From assembly GCA_046292345.1 (NCBI GenBank), contig JBKBRC010000025.1, forward strand, positions 1 through 39,682: a stretch of 39,682 nucleotides of DNA. The letters run 5' to 3'. Shown here one piece after another: positions 23,714 through 30,104 of the stretch. This stretch comes from JBKBRC01 sp046292345 (GTDB lineage: Bacteria > Bacteroidota > Rhodothermia > Rhodothermales > Rubricoccaceae). The position numbers were made by a program, and so were the translations under genes. The notes beneath the pieces are model-generated. The model was given only the letters and a program-made list of their open reading frames with translations. It ran no database searches and had not been told where the DNA came from. Within the stretch, counting starts at the first letter, position 1. Each line of letters opens with the position of its first letter.

Positions 23714-24256
23714 ATGCGGACGCTCCCGTGCGCGCTCTCGCTCCTCGTCTTGCTCGGGCTGCTCGCGCCAGCCGCGGCCGCGCAGCAGCGCATCGCTTAC
23801 ATCGACTCCGAGGTGATCCTCCAGCGCCTGCCGGCCTACCAGACCGCGCAGCAGGAGGTCGAGCGCCTCGCCCAGCAGTGGCGTGCCGAGCTCGACGAGA
23901 TCGCCGCCGACGTGGAGCGGCTCCAGCAAGACTACGCGGCCCGCGAACTCCTCTACACCGCCGACGAGCGCACCGCCCGCCGCGCTGAGATCGACGCGCG
24001 CCGGCAGGCGCTCGCGGCTGCGCGCCAGCGCTACTTCGGCCCCGACGGTGAACTTCTCCGCGAGCAGCAGGCCCGCCTCCGCCCCGTGCAAGAACAGGTG
24101 CTCGAAGCCGTTGAACGGGTGGCGCTCGCCGACAACTTCGACTACGTCTTCGACCGCTCCGGCGATTTCCTCTTCCTCTACACTCGTCCGCAGTTCAACC
24201 TGACCGAGCGCGTGCTCGAAGAACTCGGCGTCTCGACCGCGCCTGGCGCGCGCTGA
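23714..24256 (+). CDS. OmpH/Skp-family periplasmic chaperone, copy 1
   Basis: The 180-residue protein has a signal peptide (MRTLPCALSLLVLLGLLAP). The start of the mature protein, QRIAYIDSEVILQRLPAYQT, is diagnostic of OmpH/Skp. A long, highly charged coiled coil follows (about residues 45-130), with a short return strand, DNFDYVFDRSG. Such trimeric chaperones carry unfolded outer-membrane proteins to BamA. It starts 23 nt after bamA and is followed 30 nt later by a second member, so the three are probably one transcript. The ATG chosen gives the signal peptide; the open frame before it overlaps the bamA end. Confidence 0.9.
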   Translation: MRTLPCALSLLVLLGLLAPAAAAQQRIAYIDSEVILQRLPAYQTAQQEVERLAQQWRAELDEIAADVERLQQDYAARELLYTADERTARRAEIDARRQALAAARQRYFGPDGELLREQQARLRPVQEQVLEAVERVALADNFDYVFDRSGDFLFLYTRPQFNLTERVLEELGVSTAPGAR

Positions 24257-24286
24257 ACCCTCGCACTCCCGACCCTCCCTACCCCG

Positions 24287-24850
24287 ATGACGCTTCGCTC
24301 CCTCTCTCTCCTTGCCGCCCTCGTGGCCGTGCTGCCCGCCGCCGCGCAGGCCCAGACGCTCCGCATCGGCTACATCGACACGGACCGCGTGATCGTGCAG
24401 CTGCCGGAGTTCCAGCAGGTCCAGCAGACGCTCCAGCAGCAGCAGGTCGCCGTGTTCCAGCAGGTGCGCGCCAACCAGGACTCGCTCGACACCGTGCTGC
24501 GCGCCAAGCTCGAGGAGCTGCGCGGCCTCCAGAACAGCCCTCTGCTGACCGACGAAGCGCGTAACGAGCGGCAGCGCGAGCTGCTCCAGCTCCAGGCCGA
24601 GATCGAGGGGCAGGAGCAGCAGGGCTACCAGTACCTGAGCCGCGTCGAGGCGCAGCTGCTTCAGCCGCTGCTCAACCGCATCGACGAGGCTATCGAGGCC
24701 GAGGCGATCGCGCAGGGTATCGACCTCGTGTTCTCGCCGCTGGCCAACAACGCGCCCGTGCTGCTCTACGCCAACGACAAGGCGGTCAACATGACCATCC
24801 CGGTGCTGACGCGCCTCGGCGTGACGGTGACCCAGAACGACGGCAACTGA
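24287..24850 (+). CDS. OmpH/Skp-family periplasmic chaperone, copy 2
   Basis: The 187-residue protein has a signal peptide ending near AQAQ, then LRIGYIDTDRVIVQLPEFQQ, the OmpH entry motif. A glutamine-rich coiled coil follows (VQQTLQQQQVAVFQQ and onward) and the hairpin returns at IDLVFSPLANNAPVLLYAND. It is clearly paralogous to the preceding gene, but much richer in glutamine. Paired OmpH genes behind bamA are common in Bacteroidota. A strong hairpin at 24874-24909 closes the transcript. Confidence 0.9.
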   Translation: MTLRSLSLLAALVAVLPAAAQAQTLRIGYIDTDRVIVQLPEFQQVQQTLQQQQVAVFQQVRANQDSLDTVLRAKLEELRGLQNSPLLTDEARNERQRELLQLQAEIEGQEQQGYQYLSRVEAQLLQPLLNRIDEAIEAEAIAQGIDLVFSPLANNAPVLLYANDKAVNMTIPVLTRLGVTVTQNDGN

Positions 24851-24873
24851 CGGTCTCCGGCGGCTTCGGCCCT

Positions 24874-24909
24874 GCGGCGGGCGCCTGCGCGAGAGCGGGC
24901 GCCCGCCGC
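24874..24909. terminator. Strong hairpin closing the bamA-skp-skp unit
   Basis: A perfect 12-bp G/C stem (24874-24885 with 24898-24909; gcggcgggcgcc pairs with ggcgcccgccgc) encloses a 12-nt loop, 24 nt after the stop codon. There is no T-tract, so it may act as a Rho-assisted or processing structure. Confidence 0.6.
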
Positions 24910-24944
24910 GTGTGTATTCTGCCGCCTCCCGTTGCTCCCGCCCG

Positions 24945-25784
24945 ATGAGTACGCAGACCGTCCCGGTTCGTCCGGCCCCCGAGGCCGCCCGCCGCGTCAC
25001 GACGCAGACGCTGCAAGAGATGCGCGCCGCCGGCACGCCCATCGCCATGCTGACGGCGTACGACTACACGAGCGCGCGCATCCTCGACGAGGCCGGCGCC
25101 GACGTGCTGCTCGTCGGCGACTCGGCCTCGAACGTGATGGCCGGACACGAGACGACGCTGCCGATCACGCTCGAGCAGATGATCTACCACGCGCAGTGCG
25201 TCGTGCGCGGCGTCAGGCGCGCGCTCGTCGTTGTGGACCTGCCCTTCGGCAGCTACCAGGGCAACTCGCGCGAGGCGCTCGTCTCGGCCATCCGCATCAT
25301 GAAAGAGACGGGCGCGCATGCGGTCAAGCTCGAGGGCGGGCGTACGGTCCTCGAGTCCGTCCGTCGCATCATCGACGCGGGTATCCCCGTCATGGGGCAC
25401 CTCGGCCTGACGCCGCAGAGCATCTACAAGTTCGGGACGTACAAGGTGCGCGCGCGCGAGGAGCAGGAGGCGGACGCGCTGCGCGAGGACATCGTGGCGC
25501 TGCACCGGGCGGGCTGCTTCGCCGTCGTGCTCGAGAAGATCCCGGCCGCGCTGGCCGAGGAGGTCTCGGCCAGCGTAGACATCCCGACGATCGGCATCGG
25601 CGCGGGGCCGGCCTGCAGCGGGCAGGTGCTCGTCACGCACGACATGCTCGGCCTGACCAAAGATTTCCACCCGCGCTTCGTGCGCCGCTACGCGGATCTG
25701 GCCGACACCGTCGCCGCCGCCGTCCGCCGCTACGTGCAGGACGTGCGCGAGGGCGCCTTCCCGAGTGCCGACGAGAGCTACTGA
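24945..25784 (+). CDS. panB: 3-methyl-2-oxobutanoate hydroxymethyltransferase
   Basis: The 279-residue enzyme makes ketopantoate from alpha-ketoisovalerate and methylene-tetrahydrofolate, the first step of pantothenate (CoA) synthesis. It has MLTAYDYTSARILDEAGADV, LLVGDSASNVMAGHETTLPI, DLPFGSYQGN, HAVKLEGG, IPVMGHLGLTPQS, VLEKIPAALAEEVSASVDIP and TIGIGAGPACSGQVLV. The metal-binding VGDS (residues 57-60) and the lysine of VKLEGG are intact. ATG 24945 is used; the frame is open for 11 codons before it without similarity. No panC or panD gene is adjacent. Confidence 0.97.
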   Translation: MSTQTVPVRPAPEAARRVTTQTLQEMRAAGTPIAMLTAYDYTSARILDEAGADVLLVGDSASNVMAGHETTLPITLEQMIYHAQCVVRGVRRALVVVDLPFGSYQGNSREALVSAIRIMKETGAHAVKLEGGRTVLESVRRIIDAGIPVMGHLGLTPQSIYKFGTYKVRAREEQEADALREDIVALHRAGCFAVVLEKIPAALAEEVSASVDIPTIGIGAGPACSGQVLVTHDMLGLTKDFHPRFVRRYADLADTVAAAVRRYVQDVREGAFPSADESY

Positions 25785-25812
25785 CGCCCGCTTCCCGGGC
25801 GCTCCCGGGCGT
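25784..25812. terminator. Hairpin and 10-nt duplication after panB
   Basis: The stem acgcccg / cgggcgt (25784-25790 with 25806-25812) starts at the last base of the panB stop codon. Its loop and 3' arm contain the tandem pair tcccgggcgc / tcccgggcgt (25793-25802 and 25803-25812). No T-tract follows. Confidence 0.4.
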
Positions 25813-25922
25813 CCGCTCCGGCCGCATGCGGATTCCCGGCGGAGCCGGCCCGGCCCGGGAACGCCGCGCGGCGCTCCAACATCTCCCGTCTGACGATCGC
25901 CTTTCCGCCAGCCCTTCACGCC

Positions 25923-26750
25923 ATGAGCCCCTCGGAGGTCCGCCTCGACGCCGCTGCCGACCGCCCGCTCATCCTGCTCTGCAACGACGACGGCATCGAC
26001 GCGCGCGGCATCGCCTCGCTCGCCGCCGCGCTCGACGGGCTCGGCACGCTCGCGGTCGTGGCGCCGGCGCAGGAGCAGAGCGCCGTCGGGCACGCCATCA
26101 CCGTCCGCGATCCCATGCGCGTGCTGCCGTGGCCGTTCTCGGGCGCTAGGGGACGCACCGTGTGGGCTCGCGCCGTGACCGGCACCCCGGCCGACTGCGT
26201 CAAGATTGCCGTGCAGAAGCTGCTGCCGCGCCGCCCGGACCTGGTCGTGAGCGGCATCAACCACGGTCCGAACACGGCCGTGAACGTACTCTACTCGGGC
26301 ACGGTGAGCGCGGCCACCGAGGCGGCCATCCTCGGCGTGCCCTCGTTTGCGGTCTCGCACGGCGCCTGGCGGCCGGACGACTTCGAGGGCGCCGGGCAAG
26401 TGGCGCGGCACGTAGCCGAACGCGTACTCGCCGAGGGCCTCCCGCCGGGCGTGCTGCTCAACGTTAACGTGCCCGATCTGCCGGCCGACCACCTGCGCGG
26501 CTTCCGCGTCACGCGGCAGGCCCGCGCGCGCTGGGAAGAGCAGTTCGAGGAGCGCCGCGACCCGACCGACCGGCCCTACTACTGGCTCGGCGGACGATTC
26601 GTCGACCTCGACGAGGGCCAGCAGGACACGGACCTCGCGGCGATGAACGCGGGATATGTCTCGGTCACGCCCATCCACTACGACATGACGGCCTACGGCC
26701 ACCTCGAGCGCATCGCTTCCTGGGGCTGGGACGCCGTCCCGGCTACCTGA
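25923..26750 (+). CDS. surE: 5'/3'-nucleotidase SurE
   Basis: The 275-residue phosphatase removes phosphate from nucleoside monophosphates. The metal site ILLCNDDGIDARGI (Asp22 and Asp23) opens the protein. Then come VVAPAQEQSAVGHAITV, VTGTPADCVKIAVQKLLPR, LVVSGINHGPNTAVNVLYSG and TVSAATEAAILGVPSFAVS, all standard SurE blocks. It ends with a Tyr-rich YVSVTPIHYDMTAYGHL segment that many SurE proteins share. The length is typical. It is followed at 70 nt by bcp, across a 13-nt tandem repeat. Confidence 0.96.
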   Translation: MSPSEVRLDAAADRPLILLCNDDGIDARGIASLAAALDGLGTLAVVAPAQEQSAVGHAITVRDPMRVLPWPFSGARGRTVWARAVTGTPADCVKIAVQKLLPRRPDLVVSGINHGPNTAVNVLYSGTVSAATEAAILGVPSFAVSHGAWRPDDFEGAGQVARHVAERVLAEGLPPGVLLNVNVPDLPADHLRGFRVTRQARARWEEQFEERRDPTDRPYYWLGGRFVDLDEGQQDTDLAAMNAGYVSVTPIHYDMTAYGHLERIASWGWDAVPAT

Positions 26751-26774
26751 CCGCCGCGCCCCCCGATCTCCCTT

Positions 26775-26813
26775 CACCCGACGCCGCCACCCGACGCCGC
26801 CACCCGACGCGCC
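26775..26813. repeat. 13-nt tandem repeat x3 upstream of bcp
   Basis: The unit cacccgacgccgc occurs at 26775-26787 and 26788-26800, and a diverged copy (cacccgacgcgcc) at 26801-26813. It ends 7 nt before the bcp ATG, so it covers the position where a ribosome-binding site would lie. Confidence 0.9.
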
Positions 26814-26820
26814 TCCCTCC

Positions 26821-27294
26821 ATGGCAGACATGCCCGGCCCCGGCCAGCCCGCGCCCCCCTTCGAGGGCACCACGCAGTCCGGCGACACCATTCGCCTGGC
26901 CGACTACGCCGGCCAGCCCGTCGCGCTCTACTTCTACCCCAAAGACGACACGCCCGGCTGCACCACGCAGGCCTGTAACCTGCGCGACCACCACCACGCG
27001 CTGCTAGAAGCCGGCGTCGCGGTCATCGGCGTCTCGCCTGACGACGCGGCCTCGCACGCGCGCTTCGCCGACAAGCACGCGCTCCCGTTCCCGCTCCTCG
27101 CCGATACGGACCACCGTATCGCGACGACCTACGGCGCGTGGGGGGAGAAGAACTTCTACGGCAAGAAGATCGTCGGCATCAGGCGGACGACCTTCCTCAT
27201 CGGGCCGGATGGGACGATCCTGCACGTCTTCCGGCGGCCCAGGACCGATCGCCACGCGGAGGAGATCCTCGAGCGTTTGCGCGAGACCGCCTGA
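26821..27294 (+). CDS. bcp: Thioredoxin-dependent thiol peroxidase (Bcp/PrxQ)
   Basis: The 157-residue peroxiredoxin reduces peroxides using thioredoxin. YFYPKDDTPGCTTQACNLRD carries the peroxidatic Cys47 and the resolving Cys52 five residues on, the arrangement of atypical 2-Cys PrxQ. VIGVSPDDAASHARFADKH, FPLLADTDHRIATTYGAWG and RTTFLIGPDGTI complete the pattern. Its stop codon lies in a 16-nt duplication, and gatB starts 20 nt later, so they probably share a transcript. Confidence 0.96.
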   Translation: MADMPGPGQPAPPFEGTTQSGDTIRLADYAGQPVALYFYPKDDTPGCTTQACNLRDHHHALLEAGVAVIGVSPDDAASHARFADKHALPFPLLADTDHRIATTYGAWGEKNFYGKKIVGIRRTTFLIGPDGTILHVFRRPRTDRHAEEILERLRETA

Positions 27295-27313
27295 GCGAGA
27301 GGCCGCCTGAGCG
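27285..27313. repeat. 16-nt-period duplication of the bcp stop region
   Basis: The segment g(a/g)ccgcctgagcg occurs at 27285-27297 and 27301-27313. The first copy includes the bcp stop (27292-27294). The second repeats TGA one frame over (27308-27310), just before the gatB ATG. Confidence 0.85.
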
Positions 27314-27314
27314 T

Positions 27315-28823
27315 ATGGAAGCCCACGAGGCACCTCCTGGCAGCGCCCCGGGCCGCGAGACCGGCTACGAGACCGTCGTCGGGCTGGAGATTCACGTGCA
27401 ACTGGCGACGGCGTCCAAGCTGTTCTCGCCTGACAGTGCGGCCTTCGGCGGGGCGCCCAACACGCACGTCGACCCGGTCTCGCTCGGGCACCCGGGCGCG
27501 CTGCCGGTGCTCAACGAGGCCGCCGTGCACTGCGCCGTCGCGCTGGGGCTCGCCGTGGGCGCACGCGTGGCGCCGGTGAGCCTGTTCGCACGCAAGCACT
27601 ACTTCTACCCCGACCTCCCGAAAGGCTACCAGATCTCGCAGTACGACCGGCCGATCTGCACCGGCGGGGCGATCGAGGCCGAGGCCGAGGACGGCGCGGC
27701 GCGGCGCGTGCGTCTCGTGCGCATCCATCTCGAGGAGGACGCCGGCAGGAGCCTCCACGACCTCGACCCCGGCGCAACGCTCCTCGACCACAACCGCTGC
27801 GGCGTGCCGCTGCTCGAGGTCGTTACCGAGCCCGACCTCCGCTCCGGCGCCGACGCCGCGCGCGTGCTGGCCGAGGTGCGCCGCCTCGTGCGCTACCTCG
27901 GCATCTGTGACGGCAACATGGAAGAGGGCTCGCTCCGCTGCGACGCCAACGTCTCGGTGCGGCCTGCGGGCGCGGGCGCGCTCGGTGCCAAGACCGAGGT
28001 CAAGAACCTCAACTCGATCCGCGCCGTCGAGCGCGCCGTGGCCTTCGAGGCGGCGCGGCAGGCCGCCGTGCTCGCCGCGGGCGGGCGCGTCGTGCAGGAG
28101 ACGCGGCTGTGGGACGCCGCGCGCGCCGAGACGCGCCCGCTCCGCTCCAAGGAGGACGCGCACGACTACCGCTACTTCCCCGACCCGGACCTGCCGCCGG
28201 TCGTGGTGACCGAGGCCCTCCGCGAGCGCGTCCGCGCCGCGCTGCCCGAGCTGCCCGCTGCGCGGCGCGCCCGCTTCCGGGACACGCTCGGCCTGCCCGC
28301 CTACGATGCGGCCGTCCTCACCGACGACCAGGCGCTCGCCGACTACTACGAAGCCACGCTCGCCGCGCTCGGCGACGCCGGCCCCGAGGCGGCCAAGGCC
28401 GTCTCGAACGTCGTCATGACCGATGTGCTGCGCGCGCTCGGCGAGACCGGCGAGCCGGTGGGGAGACTGGCCGTCACGCCGGCGCGGCTCGCCGCGCTCG
28501 TCCGCCTCCGCCTCGAGGGCCGCCTCGGCTCGAGCGCAGCCACCGAGGTATTCGAGGCGCTGCGCACGGCCCCCGACGCGCCCGAAGACATCGCGGCGGC
28601 CCGCGGGCTGTTCCAGGTCTCGGACGAGGCGGCGCTCGCGCCCGTCGTGGACGCCGTCCTGGCGCGTAGCCCGGCGCAGGTGGCGCAGTTCGTGGCCGGC
28701 AAAGACGCCCTTGTCGGCTACTTCGTCGGGCAGGTGATGAAGGCCTTCCCCGGCACGCCCGACCCGCAGCGCGTGCGCGCGCTCCTCCTCGAAAGGCTCG
28801 GGGAACTCCGCGGCCGCGCCTAG
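27315..28823 (+). CDS. gatB: Aspartyl/glutamyl-tRNA(Asn/Gln) amidotransferase subunit B
   Basis: The 502-residue protein is the kinase/transamidation subunit that converts Glu-tRNA(Gln) or Asp-tRNA(Asn) to the amide form. It has VVGLEIHVQLATASKLFS, NEAAVHCAVALGL, KHYFYPDLPKGYQISQYDRP, GVPLLEVVTEPDLRS, CDGNMEEGSLRCDANVSVRP and LRSKEDAHDYRYFPDPDLPP. The C-terminal YqeY-like helical domain (about residues 350-500) contains LEGRLGSSAATEVFEAL. The length is normal for the family. ATG 27315 is chosen because the frame further upstream runs through bcp. Subunits A and C are not in this window, so the three genes are scattered. Confidence 0.96.
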   Translation: MEAHEAPPGSAPGRETGYETVVGLEIHVQLATASKLFSPDSAAFGGAPNTHVDPVSLGHPGALPVLNEAAVHCAVALGLAVGARVAPVSLFARKHYFYPDLPKGYQISQYDRPICTGGAIEAEAEDGAARRVRLVRIHLEEDAGRSLHDLDPGATLLDHNRCGVPLLEVVTEPDLRSGADAARVLAEVRRLVRYLGICDGNMEEGSLRCDANVSVRPAGAGALGAKTEVKNLNSIRAVERAVAFEAARQAAVLAAGGRVVQETRLWDAARAETRPLRSKEDAHDYRYFPDPDLPPVVVTEALRERVRAALPELPAARRARFRDTLGLPAYDAAVLTDDQALADYYEATLAALGDAGPEAAKAVSNVVMTDVLRALGETGEPVGRLAVTPARLAALVRLRLEGRLGSSAATEVFEALRTAPDAPEDIAAARGLFQVSDEAALAPVVDAVLARSPAQVAQFVAGKDALVGYFVGQVMKAFPGTPDPQRVRALLLERLGELRGRA

Positions 28824-28843
28824 CCCGCTCGGCTGGCTGTGGG

Positions 28844-28851
28844 TAGGTTCG
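28844..28851 (+). promoter_or_regulatory. Putative -7 element of tpiA
   Basis: TAGGTTCG lies 32 nt before the tpiA ATG, in the short gap after gatB. Confidence 0.38.
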
Positions 28852-28883
28852 CAGACCCTCCCCCTGCTGCCCAACCGCCCGCC

Positions 28884-29675
28884 ATGCCGCTCGTCGTCGG
28901 AAACTGGAAGATGCACACCACGCTCGACGAGGCCGTCCGCCTCGCCTCGGACGTCGCGCGGGGCGCTGACACGGACGCCGTGGCCGTGGCCGTGTGTCCG
29001 CCTTTCGTGTGGCTCGAGGCCGTCGCGGAGCGCCTGCGCGGCTCGGGCGTCGCGCTCGGCGCGCAGAACGTCCATCCCGAGGCCGAGGGCGCCTTCACGG
29101 GCGAGGTCTCGCCGGTGATGCTCCGCGCTCTCGGCTGCCGCTACGTGATCGTGGGCCACTCGGAGCGACGGCAGATGGGCGAGGCGGACGCGCTCATCGG
29201 GCGCAAGGTACGCGCGGCGCTCGCGCATGGCCTCGCGCCCATCCTGTGCGTCGGCGAGACGGTCGAGGAGCGCGACGCCGGTAGCGCCGAGGCTGTCGTG
29301 ACCGGGCAACTCGCCGGCGCGCTCGAAGGCCTGGAGGCGCCCGGCGCGCTCGTCGTCGCCTACGAACCCGTGTGGGCCATCGGGACCGGCCGCACGGCCA
29401 CGCCCGAGCAGGCGCAGGCCATGCACGTCTTTGTGCGCGCCCGCCTGGGCGAGCGCTTCGGCGACGCTGGGCGGGCCGTGCCGCTGCTCTACGGCGGCAG
29501 CGTCAAGCCTGACTCTGCGCCGGCGCTCTTCGCGCAGCCCGACCTCGACGGCGGCCTCATCGGCGGGGCGAGCCTGGACGCCGGCGCGTTCTCGGCGATC
29601 GTCGCGGCAGCAGCGGACGCCTCCCGGCCGCGCAGGCGCCCGGCCGCGCAGGCGCCCGGCCGCGCAGGCGCCTGA
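28884..29675 (+). CDS. tpiA: Triose-phosphate isomerase with repeat-derived C-terminal tail
   Basis: The 263-residue glycolytic/gluconeogenic enzyme interconverts dihydroxyacetone phosphate and glyceraldehyde 3-phosphate. It has VVGNWKMHTT (Lys9), YVIVGHSERRQMGE (His92), VAYEPVWAIGTGRTATP (Glu161, loop 6) and LYGGSVKPDSA, with IGGASLDAGAF closing the barrel. The enzyme core ends around residue 246 (IVAAAADA). The last 17 residues (SRPRRRPAAQAPGRAGA) are Arg/Ala/Pro-rich and are encoded by a 16-nt repeat read in successive frames, so they are very probably an accidental extension. The start is set at MPLVVGNWK. Confidence 0.97.
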   Translation: MPLVVGNWKMHTTLDEAVRLASDVARGADTDAVAVAVCPPFVWLEAVAERLRGSGVALGAQNVHPEAEGAFTGEVSPVMLRALGCRYVIVGHSERRQMGEADALIGRKVRAALAHGLAPILCVGETVEERDAGSAEAVVTGQLAGALEGLEAPGALVVAYEPVWAIGTGRTATPEQAQAMHVFVRARLGERFGDAGRAVPLLYGGSVKPDSAPALFAQPDLDGGLIGGASLDAGAFSAIVAAAADASRPRRRPAAQAPGRAGA

Positions 29676-29688
29676 CCGCGCAGGCGCC
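29625..29688. repeat. 16-nt tandem repeat x4 at the tpiA 3' end
   Basis: cggccgcgcaggcgcc is perfectly repeated at 29625-29640, 29641-29656 and 29657-29672. The fourth copy (29673-29688) begins tga instead of cgg and supplies the stop codon. Because the period is not a multiple of three, the three coding copies are read in three different frames. Confidence 0.93.
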
Positions 29689-29740
29689 CGACCGGAGGCC
29701 GCCGCGCACGCCCACTGCGCCGGCGACCGGCCCGGGAGGG

Positions 29741-30046
29741 TCAGTCCACCTTCGCGTCAGACGAGGACGCAGCCGGGGCAGCGCTCGGAGCCGCGTCCTT
29801 CGCGGCGCCGTTGCTGCCGGGGCCTTCCTTGGTGCCGTTCGTCTTCGCGGTCTTGCCGGCGCCCTCGGGCTTGCGCGCGTAGTCGGTCAGGTAGAAGCCG
29901 CTGCCCTTGAATACGAGCCCGGCGCCCGTGATCACGCGCTCGACACGCTGGCCCGTCTCCGGGTCCACGGTCAGGGCGTCTTCCGAGATGCGCTGCGTGA
30001 CTTCGAAGGTGGAGCCGTCTTCGCGGCGGTACACGTACGTGGGCAT
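29741..30046 (-). CDS. FmdB-like small regulatory protein lacking the zinc cysteines
   Basis: The 101-residue protein matches FmdB-family proteins: MPTYVYRREDGSTFEVTQ, LTVDPETGQRVERVITGAG, then LVFKGSGFYLTDYARK. FmdB was named as a putative regulator of formamidase/acetamidase genes, and most members are uncharacterised. In typical members, YxCxxCG and CPxCG form a zinc ribbon. Here those cysteines are replaced or deleted (YRRED-G and DPETG), and the protein has no cysteine at all. The last 40 residues are a low-complexity Ala/Ser/Lys/Gly tail. It lies downstream of the GH3 fusion gene on neither the same start nor an obvious operon, 58 nt away. The family call is good; the function is unknown. 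Confidence 0.8.
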   Translation of the reverse strand: MPTYVYRREDGSTFEVTQRISEDALTVDPETGQRVERVITGAGLVFKGSGFYLTDYARKPEGAGKTAKTNGTKEGPGSNGAAKDAAPSAAPAASSSDAKVD

Positions 30047-30104
30047 GGAGAGGAGGCTATTGGGGAGTTGAGTGCGACCGGCCGAATAAACGCGCGCGGC
30101 GCCC

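Noticed and set aside
24874..24909. Riboswitch upstream of panB
   Set aside because: It is a simple perfect stem-loop with no conserved junction or aptamer core; a terminator for the skp genes is simpler.
27156..29426. Long minus-strand open frame across gatB and tpiA
   Set aside because: It is the complement of two unambiguous genes with no protein-like segments.
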